64,000 nt of DNA, from NCBI GenBank assembly GCA_023313575.1, contig JAJTTP010000033.1, positions 62,001 through 126,000 of the forward strand, written 5' to 3'. The translations under genes and the position numbers were made by a program. Below, piece by piece: positions 24,468-36,689 of this stretch. How positions within the stretch are numbered: position 1 is the first letter of the stretch; every line of letters begins with the position of its first letter. This DNA comes from Eutypella sp. D-1. Its lineage: Eukaryota; Ascomycota; Sordariomycetes; Xylariales; Diatrypaceae. Below the pieces are notes generated by a model. That model did not search any database. It saw nothing but the letters and a program-made list of their open reading frames with translations, and was not told where the DNA came from.

Positions 24468-26320
24468 ATGGCGGAAGACGCCACCACGGCCGCCACCGGC
24501 GATAATCCTGACCCTGATCCTTCGACTACGGCATCATCTCAACTAGAGGATCAATCTCCGCAGAAGAAGAAGAAGACGAAACGCGGCTGGCGCTTCTGGG
24601 CTGTCTTCGCCTGTCTCGCTATGACGGCCTTCCTCAGTGCCCTTGAGGGCGCTATCGTATCTACCGCCCTGCCCACTATCGCGCGCTCTATCCACGCATC
24701 TGAGAACTATCTTTGGGTCGTGAATGCCTATTTTCTTACTAGGTATGTATAGCCACGAGGAAATTAGGGACATACATCCGTATACGTTTATTCCACTCTT
24801 CTCGGCTCAACTCTCGGCATCCCGAACCCTGCAATACAATACGCCTTGGCGATGATGAACTGACACGGGTATGTAGTGCTGCTGTACAGCCTCTCTACGG
24901 ACAACTAGCTGATCTTTGGGGTCGACGATGGCTTATGATTGGAGCTGTTTCTATCTTCACCCTCGGCAGCGGAATTTGCGGTGGTGCCAACACGTCTGAC
25001 ATGCTCATAGGAGGTCGCGCCATTCAGGGTATCGGTGCCGCTGGCATCAACATGCTCGTCGAGCTGATCATATGCGACCTGCTTCCGCTGCGGGAACGTG
25101 GCCAGTTCATAGGCATGGTCTTCGTCTTCGTGATCTTGGGTTCTGTTGTTGGTCCATTCTTAGGTGGTGTAATGGTCCAGCATGTCTCGTGGAGGTGGGC
25201 ATTCTACATCAACCTACCTTTCGGCGGCGCCTCCATCGTCCTTCTGTTCTTTACCCTCCATGTGAACTCTCCTACCGGGGGGACCTTCATGGAGAAGATG
25301 AAGAGGGTCGACTTGATTGGGAACCTCGTCCTTTCTGGAGCAGTGGCTTCCGTCCTGTATGCTCTGACCTACGGAGGTACACGATATGACTGGACACACG
25401 CCTCCATAATCGCCACTCTTGTCGTCGGATTGGCAGGCCACGTGCTGTTCCTTATGTTTGAGATGTCCCGATTCTGCCCCGAACCCGTCATGCCGGCAGC
25501 CCTGTTCAAGAACCGAACCTCGACCGCCGCCTTCATCGCTACCTTCTTCCACACCATCGTATCTTTCTGGGCGCTATACTTCTTGCCGCTCTACTTTCAA
25601 TCCGTGCACCTGGTTGGGCCGACCCAGTCCGGCCTCCAGCTCCTTCCGTTTTCCGTCGTGTACGTGCTCGCGGCTATGGTAGGCGGAACCCTCGTCACCA
25701 AGCTGGGTCGGTTCCGCCTCATTCACTTTGTCGGGTTCGGTCTCATGACCATCGCCATGGGAACCTTCACAATCTTCGACAGAAATACACACATAGCCGT
25801 GTGGGTTATATTGCAGATCATATTCGCGGTGGGCCTCGGGATTGTGATGGCGTGTCTCCTGAGCGCGGTGCAGGCCTCCTTACCAGACTCCCTCAACGCA
25901 GCTAGCACGGGCACGTTCGCCTTCGTGCGGAGTATTGGCACGATTTGGGGGGTGAGTATCCCGGCTGCCATCTTCAACAATCGATTCGACCAGCTCTTAC
26001 CCTTGCTGGGTAGTAGCGAGGCACAGGCCTCCCTGTCGCGTGGCCAAGCGTACGAACGAGCATCGAAGGAGCTAGTCGACTCATTTCCGGAGCCCATCCG
26101 GAGCGGTATCATAAGCCTCTACGAGCAGAGCTTGAAGCGGGTCTGGCAGATCGGCATCGTCTTCGCGGGAGTGGGGTTCTTGGTGATTTTCCTCGAGAAG
26201 AATCTGGAGTTGAGAGACGAGCATGAAGCCAATGAATTCGGTCTGGTGGCAGGCGACAAGGAGAAGAATACCACCGGTGAGAATCGCGAACCCGGAGGGG
26301 CTGAGAATCAAAGCTCTTGA
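24468..26320 (+). CDS. MFS multidrug/metabolite efflux transporter (DHA14-type)
   Basis: Major facilitator in the plasma membrane, likely exporting the cluster product and giving self-protection. Two exons, 24468-24742 and 24877-26320, about 572 residues. The start is the ATG giving MAEDATTAATG; an earlier in-frame ATG at 24381 is possible. A hydrophilic N-terminus (with a KKKKTKRGW stretch) is followed by TM1 (FWAVFACLAMTAFLSALEGAIV). The splice restores [26 protein letters not shown], the motif-A loop. Motif C appears as GSVVGPFLGG and is followed by SWRWAFYINLPFGG, characteristic of 14-TM drug:H+ antiporters. The C-terminal tail is charged. It lies between the BVMO and the regulator. Substrate is not readable from sequence. 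Confidence 0.88.
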
Positions 26321-29300
26321 TACGCATATACATGTGGTGCCGTTGTAATCCGTGCACGATATCGTGGCATCGAAGCATTCCCTATTTCTATACCGACCCT
26401 AATGTCGGCAGTGGTATTCAGCTAGAGAAATTGACATATAGATTGCACCATGACCGCTGGCGTGGGCCATTCCTTTAGCGTACCTTGTTGCCTAATACCA
26501 TTTAGTTAAAACCGGCATTGACGATAAGCTGGAGAATATGATCCCACCTATCTGCTGCGACCGGTACCCATTCGTGCAAGTCGTGTCGTTCGATATTTTA
26601 AAGGGAACCTAGAAGACTTCAATTGCTTGATCGACGGACGGAAAGCTAGCAGACCCTTTTTTCTAACTCATACTTGTATCTAGTTCCTAAGCTAAAACGC
26701 AGGGTCGCAGTGCTATAGCGTACTATAGTAGACGTCAAGTTCTATTTAGGGATGGCCCCATCGCGGCATTAATCTTGTGGCTATTTGGGTTTCTCTTGGC
26801 TGGGGTTTAGTGGCATGACTGCCGACCAGACTAACCGGAGGCTATCACCAGTGCCGCCGCCCCTGATAGTTCCCCAGTCAATAGCCAAGACGTCGATATG
26901 CCTATACGAGATCATAGTACGGAGTACAGGTATTCCGGCGCTAGAAAGCGCAAGGCTATTTTGTATTTCCTGTTTCTATGATATAACCCACTGCTAGGGC
27001 GAGGCAGACCAGCAAGAGCGTGATATAACGGGCATGGATTGCAAACACGTACGGAATGAAGCTAATGAATCTGTATTCAGAGCTCTACCACTAGCTAACG
27101 AAACTAGCTACAGGTCACCCTGTGCCAAGGGATATAGCTACTGTACTACCACATAGTGCCGATAAATGGAACCATCACTACAGTAGTGGGCCCTGCTGAG
27201 GCCCTGACAGGCAACGGACACAAGCATTGGACCAGTGAGGCCTTTCTCTTTATGAAAAGACTGGCGGGACTGGTTGTTGTACGATGAATGCACTGAAGAT
27301 GCGGGCTGGCGGGATTATGGATTGCACTTAAATATTACCTGGTGGCAGGCAGTGGCCCTACAGTCGCTAGCGGGGACGATCATTGGAATTTTGCACGGGG
27401 ATAGTAGACCTCCTCGCTCAGCCGCGCAGTAATGCTGAACTGGTTAATATTTATTGGTTAGTAAGAAGTGCCATGCATATGATCTGTGGCTACTCATCGA
27501 CTGCCTATGCTAATCGTAATCCCAATTGATTCTCTGGGTTATAGATTGTCGATAGGTCGTCATAGTGTTCAAGTAATCATTACTTTGCTGGTAAATACAT
27601 AGACAGGGTCATTTCCTAAAAGGGCAAGTACCGTAAGCAGTTAGTCAAAGTTTCCTTCAAGTGTGTGTGGGGGAAGAGCGAAGTTTATACATAGTTGCAT
27701 AGTGCATAGGTAGTCAAGTCTAGGGCATTTAGTGTAGAAACGCTAACGAATGTTTCACCCAACTTCTTCAACCCCCCCAGGAGCTCTTATCACCTCGCTG
27801 CCTGTGTAGTCGGAGACTGAGAGACTATTAGATTAGGTGTATGAATTACTCACGGACTCAGTAGCCACCTGGGTGGCTGTCAATTGACTCCATCCGATAC
27901 CACGCGTATACGGTTCAAGGTGGGTTTCGCGTAGCATACTAGACGGCACAGCTTTCCTGCCGCTGTCAAACATTGCACTACAGCCACCGAATGTTGATTC
28001 ACAACTGGTTCGGCAAAGATCATCCTTTCGCGCAGGCTGAAGGTGGATACTTATCCAATCCCTTGCGGGCGTGTCCCGGTCCTGGGGTTCTTTTGGTGGT
28101 CCTTGCAGCTTGCCATATGGAGATTCCCGAGACCATCCAGGATCTCTTGGCGAACCCCGGAGATTTTCTTGTGGGTTACAGTCTTACAGAGGTCCGAATC
28201 TTCGGCGTCAGCATTGCAACTGACAAGAATAAGAACTACCAACAACTCTTACAACTACAAGCGGCCGTCTCAACTGCATGAAGCCAGTGGTGGCCGTTAT
28301 AATAACGCCTCCTCCTCCCCCTCACCCCCGGGCCCGGGGGGTAGGCACAATCCTTACCGGGGGGCAGGGGGTGTGGGGAAGCCGCTTACGGCGGCTACAG
28401 GGAGATCCCACCAATGATTGCCGCGCCGTGGCGCAAGACGTTAAGAATTGCCCGAGTCCCTCGTGCCTGTGCTTTTCTATGCAGCCTTGAAGTACCGTTA
28501 AACGACGGCGGTTAGAGATAACGCGCGATAGTGCTGAGGTAAGGGGAGGCTGAGTAGTGTTGATCACTGGTGTATAAGTCGAAGGATTGCATACATAAAA
28601 CAGCAAAGCTTGGCTATGTTCCTGGGCAGAGTAGCACCTCCTAGAAATAGTATACAGGCTCCATCTGATCTCCTTATTGTGGCCTCTAGGTTGTCCGGGA
28701 CCGTAAGGACTCGAATTGCTACTGGCCTTGCGTATGACCATGCATAGTATCCGCACGTATTAAATGTGGCTGACTATTGACGTACGTGCCGAGAAAGGCA
28801 GATCTTGTCTATCGGATGACGAAGGATAAGACGACGGGCCTTTAAACTGCAAGGTGCTGACGAATGTTGGGTTGCAACGGACAAAATAGGTTTCGGCAGG
28901 GTATTCTGATGTAGGTAATTTCAAAGAGACTGCATCAATGGTCTGAGAAGTCTGCTATCTACGTGGAATACGTGCTTGCCTTCAGAGGATTAGGTACATT
29001 ATGTAGGCGCAAGTATGTCTCGCTGTGGTGCTACACATGTATAATATAGCGTTACAAAAAGCACAAGTATCCAGCTTCGTCCCGTTGCTTGGCGAAAGAC
29101 AGACGGTGTCCTAGACAGCCACAGTAGTGACAAGCTACATGGGACCCCCCTAGCCGTTTCCGATTCGCCGCGCCTGCACTTATGCGGCCGTTGCAGTCCT
29201 GGGTTATCGCCCACTCTTCGATGGTAGCAGCACAGTCTGTTTTATAAAGTATTATTTAGAGGCAGCGACATTGACCGGACTGTTGAACGATGTCACGAAG

Positions 29301-29345
29301 ATAGTCTCTGCTGTTTCTCCTGTCGTGGGAATGTCGAATCGAACC
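26321..29345. other. 3-kb gene-poor region before the regulator
   Basis: No gene recognised. A 102-codon frame at 27973-28281 and others are unlike known proteins and lack support. The sequence includes the ACGGAGTAC word near 26918 and a C/G-rich patch at about 28307-28373. Confidence 0.55.
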
Positions 29346-30968
29346 ATGGATCCAGAAAACTCCCGACGAAGTGCGTGTGACCGGTGTAGAAGCCAGAAGC
29401 TTCGCTGTGTCAGACCACCGAAACGGCCCAATGCAGCTGACGACCAGCCACTCCAGCCCTGTGAGCGCTGCACAAAGGCCAACGCCGAATGTTTTAGTAC
29501 CCTTCCTCCGCCTCGAAAACTCTCAAGAACTGAACGGCGGCCCAGCTCAACACATGTGCTGTCGCAGAAATCTCCCTTGCGACGTTCTCTGGCTGCCAAT
29601 GATAACACCCAATACCAAGGGGGCGGCTCCAGGACAGACCCCTCTCCAAGTAACGGCAATGGCTCTATTACCGTGAACGGGCTGCCATCTTCCAACCCTT
29701 CACCACTTCACCAACAGCGAAGTAACTCCCAAACACCATTTTTCAGACAGGTCCCAAAGGGGGGGTTCGAGAAGACGGATATAGGACAGTCTGGAATGCA
29801 AAGATTTACGAATAATGTTCCGGATAATAGGCATGAGAGAAGCTCCATTGCCATGCAACCTCTCGGGACGGGCCCCATGGAGACCCCGAACTTCGGCATG
29901 GAAAGAAGCCCGGTCTCAGATCACATTCGGATGGATAGCTTCGATTTCGGAATGGAGCAGGGTCCGCAGGCGGGGGCTCCTCACCATGACGACACCTCGA
30001 CTTGGATGGACATGCTTCTCACACCAGGGCAGGATACTGGGCCAGCCAGTAGGCAGTCTGCTCCAGTGGAAAAAGCGGTCAACCAATCTGTAGGGAGCAA
30101 GGAAGATGGCCTGCATCGCCTGTCGGAGCTCAGCTCTCGACTTCTGAAGGACTTTAGCAGAATCAACTCTATGAAGCTCCCCGATCTGCTCTCCTTCGCG
30201 CCGGGTGGCGACGAAACTGGCCTGTATGGTCCCGGTGGGCCGGGAACAATGGCCGATCAGAAGAATGCTATTGGCAGGATGCTCGACAATTCCCAGATTT
30301 TCCTCAATACGCTGCAATATCTCATGCCGAGCGTGCCCCAAGGCACGGAGTCGGAGTGCTCGTACTCCGATTACTGCGACGAGAATGAGTTCGTCTCTAC
30401 GGCGCATGACCACTCGTACTCCAAGAGAATGACGCTCGATTCTACAAGCTCCGCAACCCATTCATGGGTTACAGACACGAAACTATCTTCTACAAATCCC
30501 CTTCCGAGTCCAGTGGACACGCCGACAACACTGACCATATTTACTTGTTACGCCTGGCTGTTGCAGACTTACGACAAAGTCTTCTCCCTAATACATCTCG
30601 CACTGCTATCCGAGGCGCACCTGTCCCCTCACAGCTTACCCCGCATACTACCTGGCCTTTTAGTCGGAGGTTTCTGTCTAGACGACCAGCAGAGCCTACA
30701 GATTGAAATTTTAATCCACCTGAGCACGCAAATGTTGGAACGTATCGAGGAGGCCCTTAGCATGAATATGACTGCCCAGACGGAACTTAGCAGAGACCAT
30801 TCTCCAAATGGTCGGGATCTGTTGGATAAAGATTCGGCTTCGGCGATACTAGGGGTCATGTTTGAGCAGAAATCCGTGGGAAACGCCGGGGGTGAGCAGA
30901 GGAGAGGCGCCGCCACGGTCAAGCAAACAATGGAGCGCATTCGGAGAATTCTCAGGGGAGTGCCCTAG
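29346..30968 (+). CDS. Zn2Cys6 cluster regulator (AflR-like)
   Basis: Nuclear transcription factor with a binuclear zinc cluster. Close to the N-terminus is C-x2-C-x6-C-x17-C-x2-C-x6-C (CDRCRSQKLRC ... CERCTKANAEC); the central loop is long, as in some AflR relatives. About 540 residues in one exon. The ATG at 29346 has a strong ACCATGG context; another in-frame ATG lies at 29331. A Ser/Pro-rich middle is followed by a C-terminal helical part (TIFTCYAWLLQTYDKVFSLIHLALL, then LERIEEALS and KQTMERIRRIL), which resembles the aflatoxin-regulator C-terminal domain. Its position in the cluster makes it the likely pathway-specific activator, and the TCCGA direct repeats in several cluster promoters are its natural candidate targets. 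Zn2Cys6 identity is certain; regulatory target is inferred. Confidence 0.88.
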   Translation: MDPENSRRSACDRCRSQKLRCVRPPKRPNAADDQPLQPCERCTKANAECFSTLPPPRKLSRTERRPSSTHVLSQKSPLRRSLAANDNTQYQGGGSRTDPSPSNGNGSITVNGLPSSNPSPLHQQRSNSQTPFFRQVPKGGFEKTDIGQSGMQRFTNNVPDNRHERSSIAMQPLGTGPMETPNFGMERSPVSDHIRMDSFDFGMEQGPQAGAPHHDDTSTWMDMLLTPGQDTGPASRQSAPVEKAVNQSVGSKEDGLHRLSELSSRLLKDFSRINSMKLPDLLSFAPGGDETGLYGPGGPGTMADQKNAIGRMLDNSQIFLNTLQYLMPSVPQGTESECSYSDYCDENEFVSTAHDHSYSKRMTLDSTSSATHSWVTDTKLSSTNPLPSPVDTPTTLTIFTCYAWLLQTYDKVFSLIHLALLSEAHLSPHSLPRILPGLLVGGFCLDDQQSLQIEILIHLSTQMLERIEEALSMNMTAQTELSRDHSPNGRDLLDKDSASAILGVMFEQKSVGNAGGEQRRGAATVKQTMERIRRILRGVP

Positions 30969-33669
30969 TGCCTATACTACTATACTACCGGCAGTCACGC
31001 AATGAATCATATGAATACAATACGGAGTAGAGTGACCAGCTGTGACCTTACTGGGGAGCCTATGGGGGGAGGAGGGGGGTTTAGCGCGCGGGTCCTCCCG
31101 TTAGGCTTCATGCAGTCGAGACCAACACCGGCACTTAAGCAACTAGGCCTGACCTTTGGTAGACTATAGTACCCACTACGTAAGAAAATTAGGGGGAAGA
31201 AAAAAATTTCTGTCTAGGTGAGGTGAAGGCCGGCCTAGAATCCTAGAATGCAACGTAAAATGTGCAAATATCACGTGAAAGCTCACTTTACTATTCCGTA
31301 ATCGGGTCTATTGTGACGATCAACGTCGTCGCTTACTTGAACTCACCCATGAAGCTATGGCCCATGGCCAGCCACACGCGGACATAGAATGTAGTGCATT
31401 GTATATCCATGTACCTCATGGGGATATCATGGAGATATCGTGACCCATTTGCCAATGCCTCGCTAATTTGTATCAACCTCTGTGGCCTCGTTGACGTGGT
31501 TACTTCCGTCAATGAAAGGTGGATTGGATTATACCCCGTCTGTTTGAAGATCTTCCAAAATGATGTTCTATTTCTAGCGTTCGACCTACAAGTCACGAGG
31601 CTCGGCAAGCAGGTAACTCGACGCTGTGGTCGCTGTTTCTCCAGAGAGTCCCCTTTCCACTACGTAAGATCAACTATATAACCATCTGGCCTTCCGGCCC
31701 GGGCGTGCGCTGTGCAGATCTGTGCAAAGAGTCCATGAGATCGGCGACGTTACGTATGAGAAGCGGCCGTTCGTACTTCGTACATACCGTGTCTTTGGGA
31801 CAGGGAACAGATTGTCTCGGCGGATCCGAAACGCACGTGGTAATATCGTGTCGACCTTGGCATTACTTGAATAGTAAGGCAAGTCCTGGACACTCCCATC
31901 GCCAGGGATCTATTAACTGTGGCCACCAATTGTAAGTTTCTCCTCACAATGCGACGCTGTTTGAGATTGGGACCTGCCCATTAGATCTATTAATTGTGGG
32001 CACTACCATGACATTGGTATTCAAACTGCGTCCTGCTTTTCTAAGGCAGCGGCTACCTTGGAGGCCATTGCTCGCGACACTATCAACAGCACGTCCCCCT
32101 CTCGGCGCGAGACGCCTCACGGTAGCGAGTTCCCCAGACCCACTACCGTCTTACGCATCATGCAGCCTGCGGAGTGGGACAGCGTTGGGATATCGGCACC
32201 GTCTGGCAAACACGTTCCAAGATGCCTGTTGACTTGCCCACCACCCGGTTCTAACACCCAGAACACAAGGTGTAGTAGAGGGGAATCAATTTACGTGGAT
32301 CTCGATCCCGATCCGAACTCTGATCTAATGTGTAAGACTTGAGTATGGGGCAAGAGCCCTAGGTCTAAGTGGGCTACAAGACGCAGAGTCCTAGGGTCAG
32401 ACCAAATACCATGGGCATCCTTAGGGACACGACCGATCTTGAAGAACCACATTGTGTATAGCAAAACGTGGCTGGGACTGCGTGTCACTCACGCAGAAGG
32501 CTTGCGTGCTTAGAGTCCGAAAATTAGCTCTATCACCACTGTCGAAAAGCCAGTGCAAGCACGTCGGATTATGACGTGTATGTAAGAGAGGGTGGAAGTG
32601 GCGGGGGCCGAATATCGCTCGCAGTTCGAGCCTATCGTGATGGTGGAATGAGGACTAAAGTGCTCACTGTCTTGCTTGGGATTGGGTCATAAGCCTACCG
32701 TATGGCATCAAGCGGTTTGCAACCGAGGACCATTTAATGAACCACATCGTCCTCGCTCTTACCCTCGTTATCTACACTGCAGTAGATATTCCCGTGAGGT
32801 GCGTTTAAGGATCATGCAGTGCAACAAGAGCGGTGAACTACCATTCCCACATTGCCGACTGCTGCTTACTTTCCCGCGTCAGCCAAAAACGAGCTGCAAT
32901 GCAATCCTTTATTCTGCACCCCCGGCTTGTTCCGCGAAGAGTTAACCATTGCCTAGCTAAGCGCTAGTAATATTGATATTCACCACCAGGCACATACGCT
33001 ACCGTTTCCCTGCCGAGTATGACGATCATACCAAGCCACGATTTGCTCCCAAACACATACCCTAAGGTTTGCGTAGGACTTCTCCACACCCTTTCCCCAT
33101 TATGAGTCCACGCCTTAACAGGTGGGAAGGGAGGGGGGCAAAGAAGAGTTTGATGGGGGAAAGGTGGACCCGGGGGCCGCAGAGCGGGGATGGGTTGTGG
33201 GGGATGGATCTATACCGCAGTTGTATGGCATCAGAATAAGCATGGCCCTCGTAAGAATAGTGAAGACGTTCGTCACTCGCCGAGTCCGAGTCTCCACACT
33301 GAGGATGAGACTGGAGGCGGCTTCGTCTAGTCACTTCCCTAACCTTCAGGCGGTCGCCCGTTGGAGCTGGCGATCGTTTCCCTAAGATGTGTTTGCCTTC
33401 AAGATACACTGTTCCTTGAAGCCCAACATTAAAACCAGTGGAATAGTGGAATAGTGTCAGCAAGAGAATTGAGTAGATGGTTTTACCCAATTATGAACTA
33501 GAAACTGACTCATATAATAGGCTAGCACGTTGAGGACGGTGTGATAGCTATGCGGTGATGTCAGAGTGGTAGCTTTGACAAAGTTCCCTGAGCCAGCTCA
33601 ACATGGCACCACATTAACTATGGAATCATGATATATGTCTATTAATAGCAGACTATGGGGATTGATCCA
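30969..33669. other. 2.7-kb region without a recognised gene
   Basis: Short overlapping frames only, for example 31996-32342 on +, without recognisable motifs. It holds one copy of the cluster direct repeat at 33279-33289 that is not close to a recognised start, so a small or decayed gene could have been missed. Confidence 0.5.
33279..33289 (+). promoter_or_regulatory. GCCGA-G-TCCGA direct repeat, orphan copy
   Basis: Same 10-base core CCGAGTCCGA as at the BVMO and P450 promoters. No recognised gene begins within 500 bp, though it is about 380 bp downstream of the 3' end of the methyltransferase gene. Confidence 0.35.
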
Positions 33670-34586
33670 TCATAGTGGTTTGAAATACAGCATATCAGAT
33701 GCGACCGTAATGAACTCATGGCCCTCTGTAGCTGACCACTTCTTCCACGCACGAGCCACGTCTTCCATCTCCTCAGCCGATGTACGACCCTCCTTGACGA
33801 GAATATCTAGAAAGGGGCCAAATATGGGACCCATAGCGACGGAGTGCGGCTGAGGACTATCAGTCAATACCAGATTCCCACCATTCTCCCCACCCACGGG
33901 CCACCCGGCCTGGCGCACTAGATCCTCCTTGTGCAACCCGGCCTCAGGATCAGACCCTCTGTACCTCATCCAGTCCTCGTACAGCGGCCAAGTCTTCCGA
34001 ATGACGGGAAGCTCTGGTCGTAGTGACAGGATATCGAAGTTCTTGCCATCACGGCAAGCAATGATACCCCCTGGCTTGCAAAGCCGGTACCACGCCTTGA
34101 GTGCCTTGACGGGGTCGTCCAAGTGGAGGAGGCACATATGTGCGTGGACGACGTCGAAGCTGGCCTCCGGATACTGCTTGTCTATGGTCTCGGCGTTCCC
34201 GGCGGCGAACGATAGGTTGGGTAGCGGGTATTGTTCAGCAGCGCGCGCGACGATCTCTGGCGAAAGGTCGACGCCGACCACCGTCCCACGTGGAACCAGA
34301 CTGCGGGCCATCATCATGGCTTGAAGTTAGCCTCCGGCTTCGCTGGCGGTGATATGTGGATCTGATTCAGGTGGACTCCTGTGGCATTATGGATATAACA
34401 CGGGGTGTGCACTTACGCTGCGAGGTCGGCGGTGATGCTCCCAGGGCCACAGCCGACATCGAGAACGGAGAAGTCTGGCTTGAGGTGAGGGAGAAGATAG
34501 GCACAGCAAGACTCGACCCGGCGAGAGTCATAGAATTTGGTGACGTTAGGGTCATCGCCCCCTAGGTGGCCGTTCTGATATGCCAT
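33670..34586 (-). CDS. Class I SAM-dependent methyltransferase (UbiE-like)
   Basis: Transfers a methyl group from S-adenosylmethionine to an unknown, probably small-molecule, acceptor. Two exons, 34586-34417 and 34300-33670, 266 residues. Splicing GTAAGT...CCCGCAG restores VLDVGCGPGSITADLAA-LVPRGTVVGVDLS, an uninterrupted SAM-binding motif I with the following acidic loop. Further on are AGNAETI, FDVVHAHMCLLHLDDPVKALKAWYRLCKPGG (motifs post-I to III) and a C-terminal cap. The alternative ATG inside the intron would lose the SAM site, so the two-exon model is preferred. It is divergent from the regulator and followed upstream by the DsbA-like gene. The characterised ccs cluster lacks such a gene, although the pyrichalasin cluster has an O-methyltransferase. 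A TCGGA direct repeat lies 208 bp upstream. Confidence 0.85.
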
Positions 34587-35899
34587 TGTTCGCTCTTGTT
34601 TTCACCCGTTTGAACTGTGATCATGTACTTTACCCTTTTCGGATGTATGACCCCCTTTAAGCTCAGCTCGTCCTGGGACGTGCCCGCGCATATAAAGCAC
34701 GCCGAAACTCGCGTCTACTATGCAGATCTTGCGACATGCATGGTGTTTTTGCGGCCCGAATTGTTTTTGGGCCCCTATCTGCTCCGATCGGAGTCGGACT
34801 CGGGGCAGGGACCATAGATATCTACTCAGTTTGTGGTAGATGAAACCCCGGCTCTGTCCCCGAAGCCCACCATGTCTCATCCCCGATTGATTGGCCAATG
34901 GACAATCCCCCAAGCCCTCACTACGGTTCCCTTTCGGCGCTCTCAGTCTTCATGGACCTGCGTTCGTAAGCTGCTATAAGCACGTGTTCGGGATGACTGG
35001 CTGATTACGTGCAGAAGTGCTTGATCATCAAGAAGCTTTACTTTCAGTAATGGTCAAATTGATATTTGCGAAAAGACAATACGTTCTATTGGTAAAGGGA
35101 CTTGGGACTTTGCATTTCCTATGCGTGTCGTCATGAACTGCAAGTCAGTATCTATTTCCACGACGAGAACGTCGTATTCGTGCAATTGCGTCGACCCACC
35201 TGAATTGTACAGTATTAATACGTGTAATAATATGCCACGTGACGCGGCAGGAGAAACCATAGATAGGCAAATTGATTTATAGTATTGGTAGTCGTTTGGG
35301 CTGAAAGAGTCGGTTACATTATGTTACGAGTGGCGTATGCATGTAACTCGATGGTGCAGATTGATCGTCGTTGTCTGGCAATCTGGTTACCTAACGCCAC
35401 CATACCCAGACACAGCTGAACCTCTGCGGATGATTAAGAATGCGTGAAAATATTGATCGTTATCTTGCATCGCGGGCCGGATTCACGGGTCGATAGCCGC
35501 CTGACCGCTGGAATACTATATTTGTCTCAAATAATTAGGCGTTGATGTCTAAAATTCACATGCATAGTGCCGCACCACATGCTGAACGAGCGCCATATAG
35601 TAGTAGGCGTTCATGACCAATACATGCGTGATACTTCGTGGTTCAGTACTCGGGTGATTAATGATCATGGCGTTGCCTTATCTATGGACAGTTGGGCGCC
35701 CTGTCGACATGCATCACGACCCTGCAGGCCGGGGGATTGAGCCGATCTTGGTGTTACGAGCAGCGCCACGAGAATCGAGCACGCTAAAATATCCCTATCC
35801 GAAACATCGTTCCTTAGTAATAGTTTGTCTAAAAGAAAGTGTAGCCTATGGGAGCAGATTGGAGCTTTGCGCGAGGTATCATGACAAGACCAGGGCCAT
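34587..35899. other. Intergenic upstream of the methyltransferase
   Basis: 1.3 kb, no gene seen. It includes the imperfect palindromic block at 34782-34804 and an AT-rich half further right. Confidence 0.6.
34794..34804 (-). promoter_or_regulatory. TCGGA-C-TCGGG direct repeat upstream of methyltransferase
   Basis: On the gene strand this reads CCCGA-G-TCCGA, 208 bp before the methyltransferase start. It abuts a 12-base perfect palindrome CTCCGATCGGAG (34782-34793), so this block offers several CCGA/CGG half-sites. Confidence 0.5.
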
Positions 35900-36689
35900 T
35901 CAGGCTGGCTGACCCTCAGTCTGCTCCTCCCTGACCTTGACGAAAAGCAACATCAAGTCCATGGGATCCGGGGTCGAATCCACACGGTGGCTACCCTGGA
36001 TAATTAACATGGGCACTCCGGCGTTCGTTATCTTCTTGCTCTCCTCGGCCTGCTTGTCGACGATATCGGCGCCTTCATCAGAGTCTAACACCCTATCCAC
36101 CTCCGCTGCCTGGATCCCCGCTCGCAAGGCGATGTTCCTCAAAACCTCCTTCTCCGACACGTCTTGGGCAAGAACGTGATAGGCTTCGAACAAGCCTTCC
36201 ACCACGGCATCGAGGGCCTCGCCATCAGGGTCGACGTTCCCGTGGTCACCCGATCGCCTCGTCTGTGCCAGGTGGATGAGGCGATGCGCATCGCGCGTAT
36301 CCGGGCCAATCTTGCCTCCCCAGTTGAAGTTGATGCCAACAGCGCGACCGGCAGCGTTCATCTTCTTGCCCATGGCCTCGCGCTGCTCAGGAGTGGTGTC
36401 GGGTAGTCGAACATCGACCAGCGTATGTTTTTCGACACTGCATGAGTGCGGGTTGTAATTCAGATAGTATGGCGTCCAGGTGATGGCGAAGGTGTCTGAT
36501 TTGCCTCCAGGGTAGGTCTTCCGATACAGAGAGATGGCCTGGTCCAGGTTGCGTTTGGCAACGTAGCACCACTTTCAATTCGAAATGCAGGTAGGAAGTT
36601 AGCCTCAGTTCTTATCGAGTCATTTCCCGGAAATTGCCACTTACGGCGCAGACAATATCGGAGATAACCTGGATTTCTATGACGGCCAT
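35900..36689 (-). CDS. DsbA/FrnE-like thioredoxin-fold oxidoreductase
   Basis: Two exons, 36689-36645 and 36571-35900, 238 residues. The short first exon encodes MAVIEIQVISDIVCA and splices to WCYVAKRNLDQAI, creating C-A-W-C, the C-x2-C active site of the DsbA family (2-hydroxychromene-2-carboxylate isomerase/FrnE group). Further family landmarks are FAITWTPYYLN, GINFNWGGKIGPDTRDAHRLIHLA, EGLFEAYHVLAQDVSEKEVLRNIA, and the cis-Pro loop in NAGVPMLII. FrnE was named from a polyketide pathway and related bacterial proteins are disulphide oxidoreductases; fungal members occur in many clusters with unproven roles. There is no signal peptide, so it is probably cytosolic. It sits between the methyltransferase and a P450 on the same strand. 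A redox or isomerase tailoring role, or housekeeping, are all possible. Confidence 0.82.

Noticed and set aside
27973..28281. 102-codon frame in the gene-poor region
   Set aside because: No signal peptide, no motif and a competing frame of similar length; not supported.
31996..32342. Two overlapping plus-strand frames of 78 and 94 codons
   Set aside because: No recognisable protein; kept only as part of the orphan-element question.
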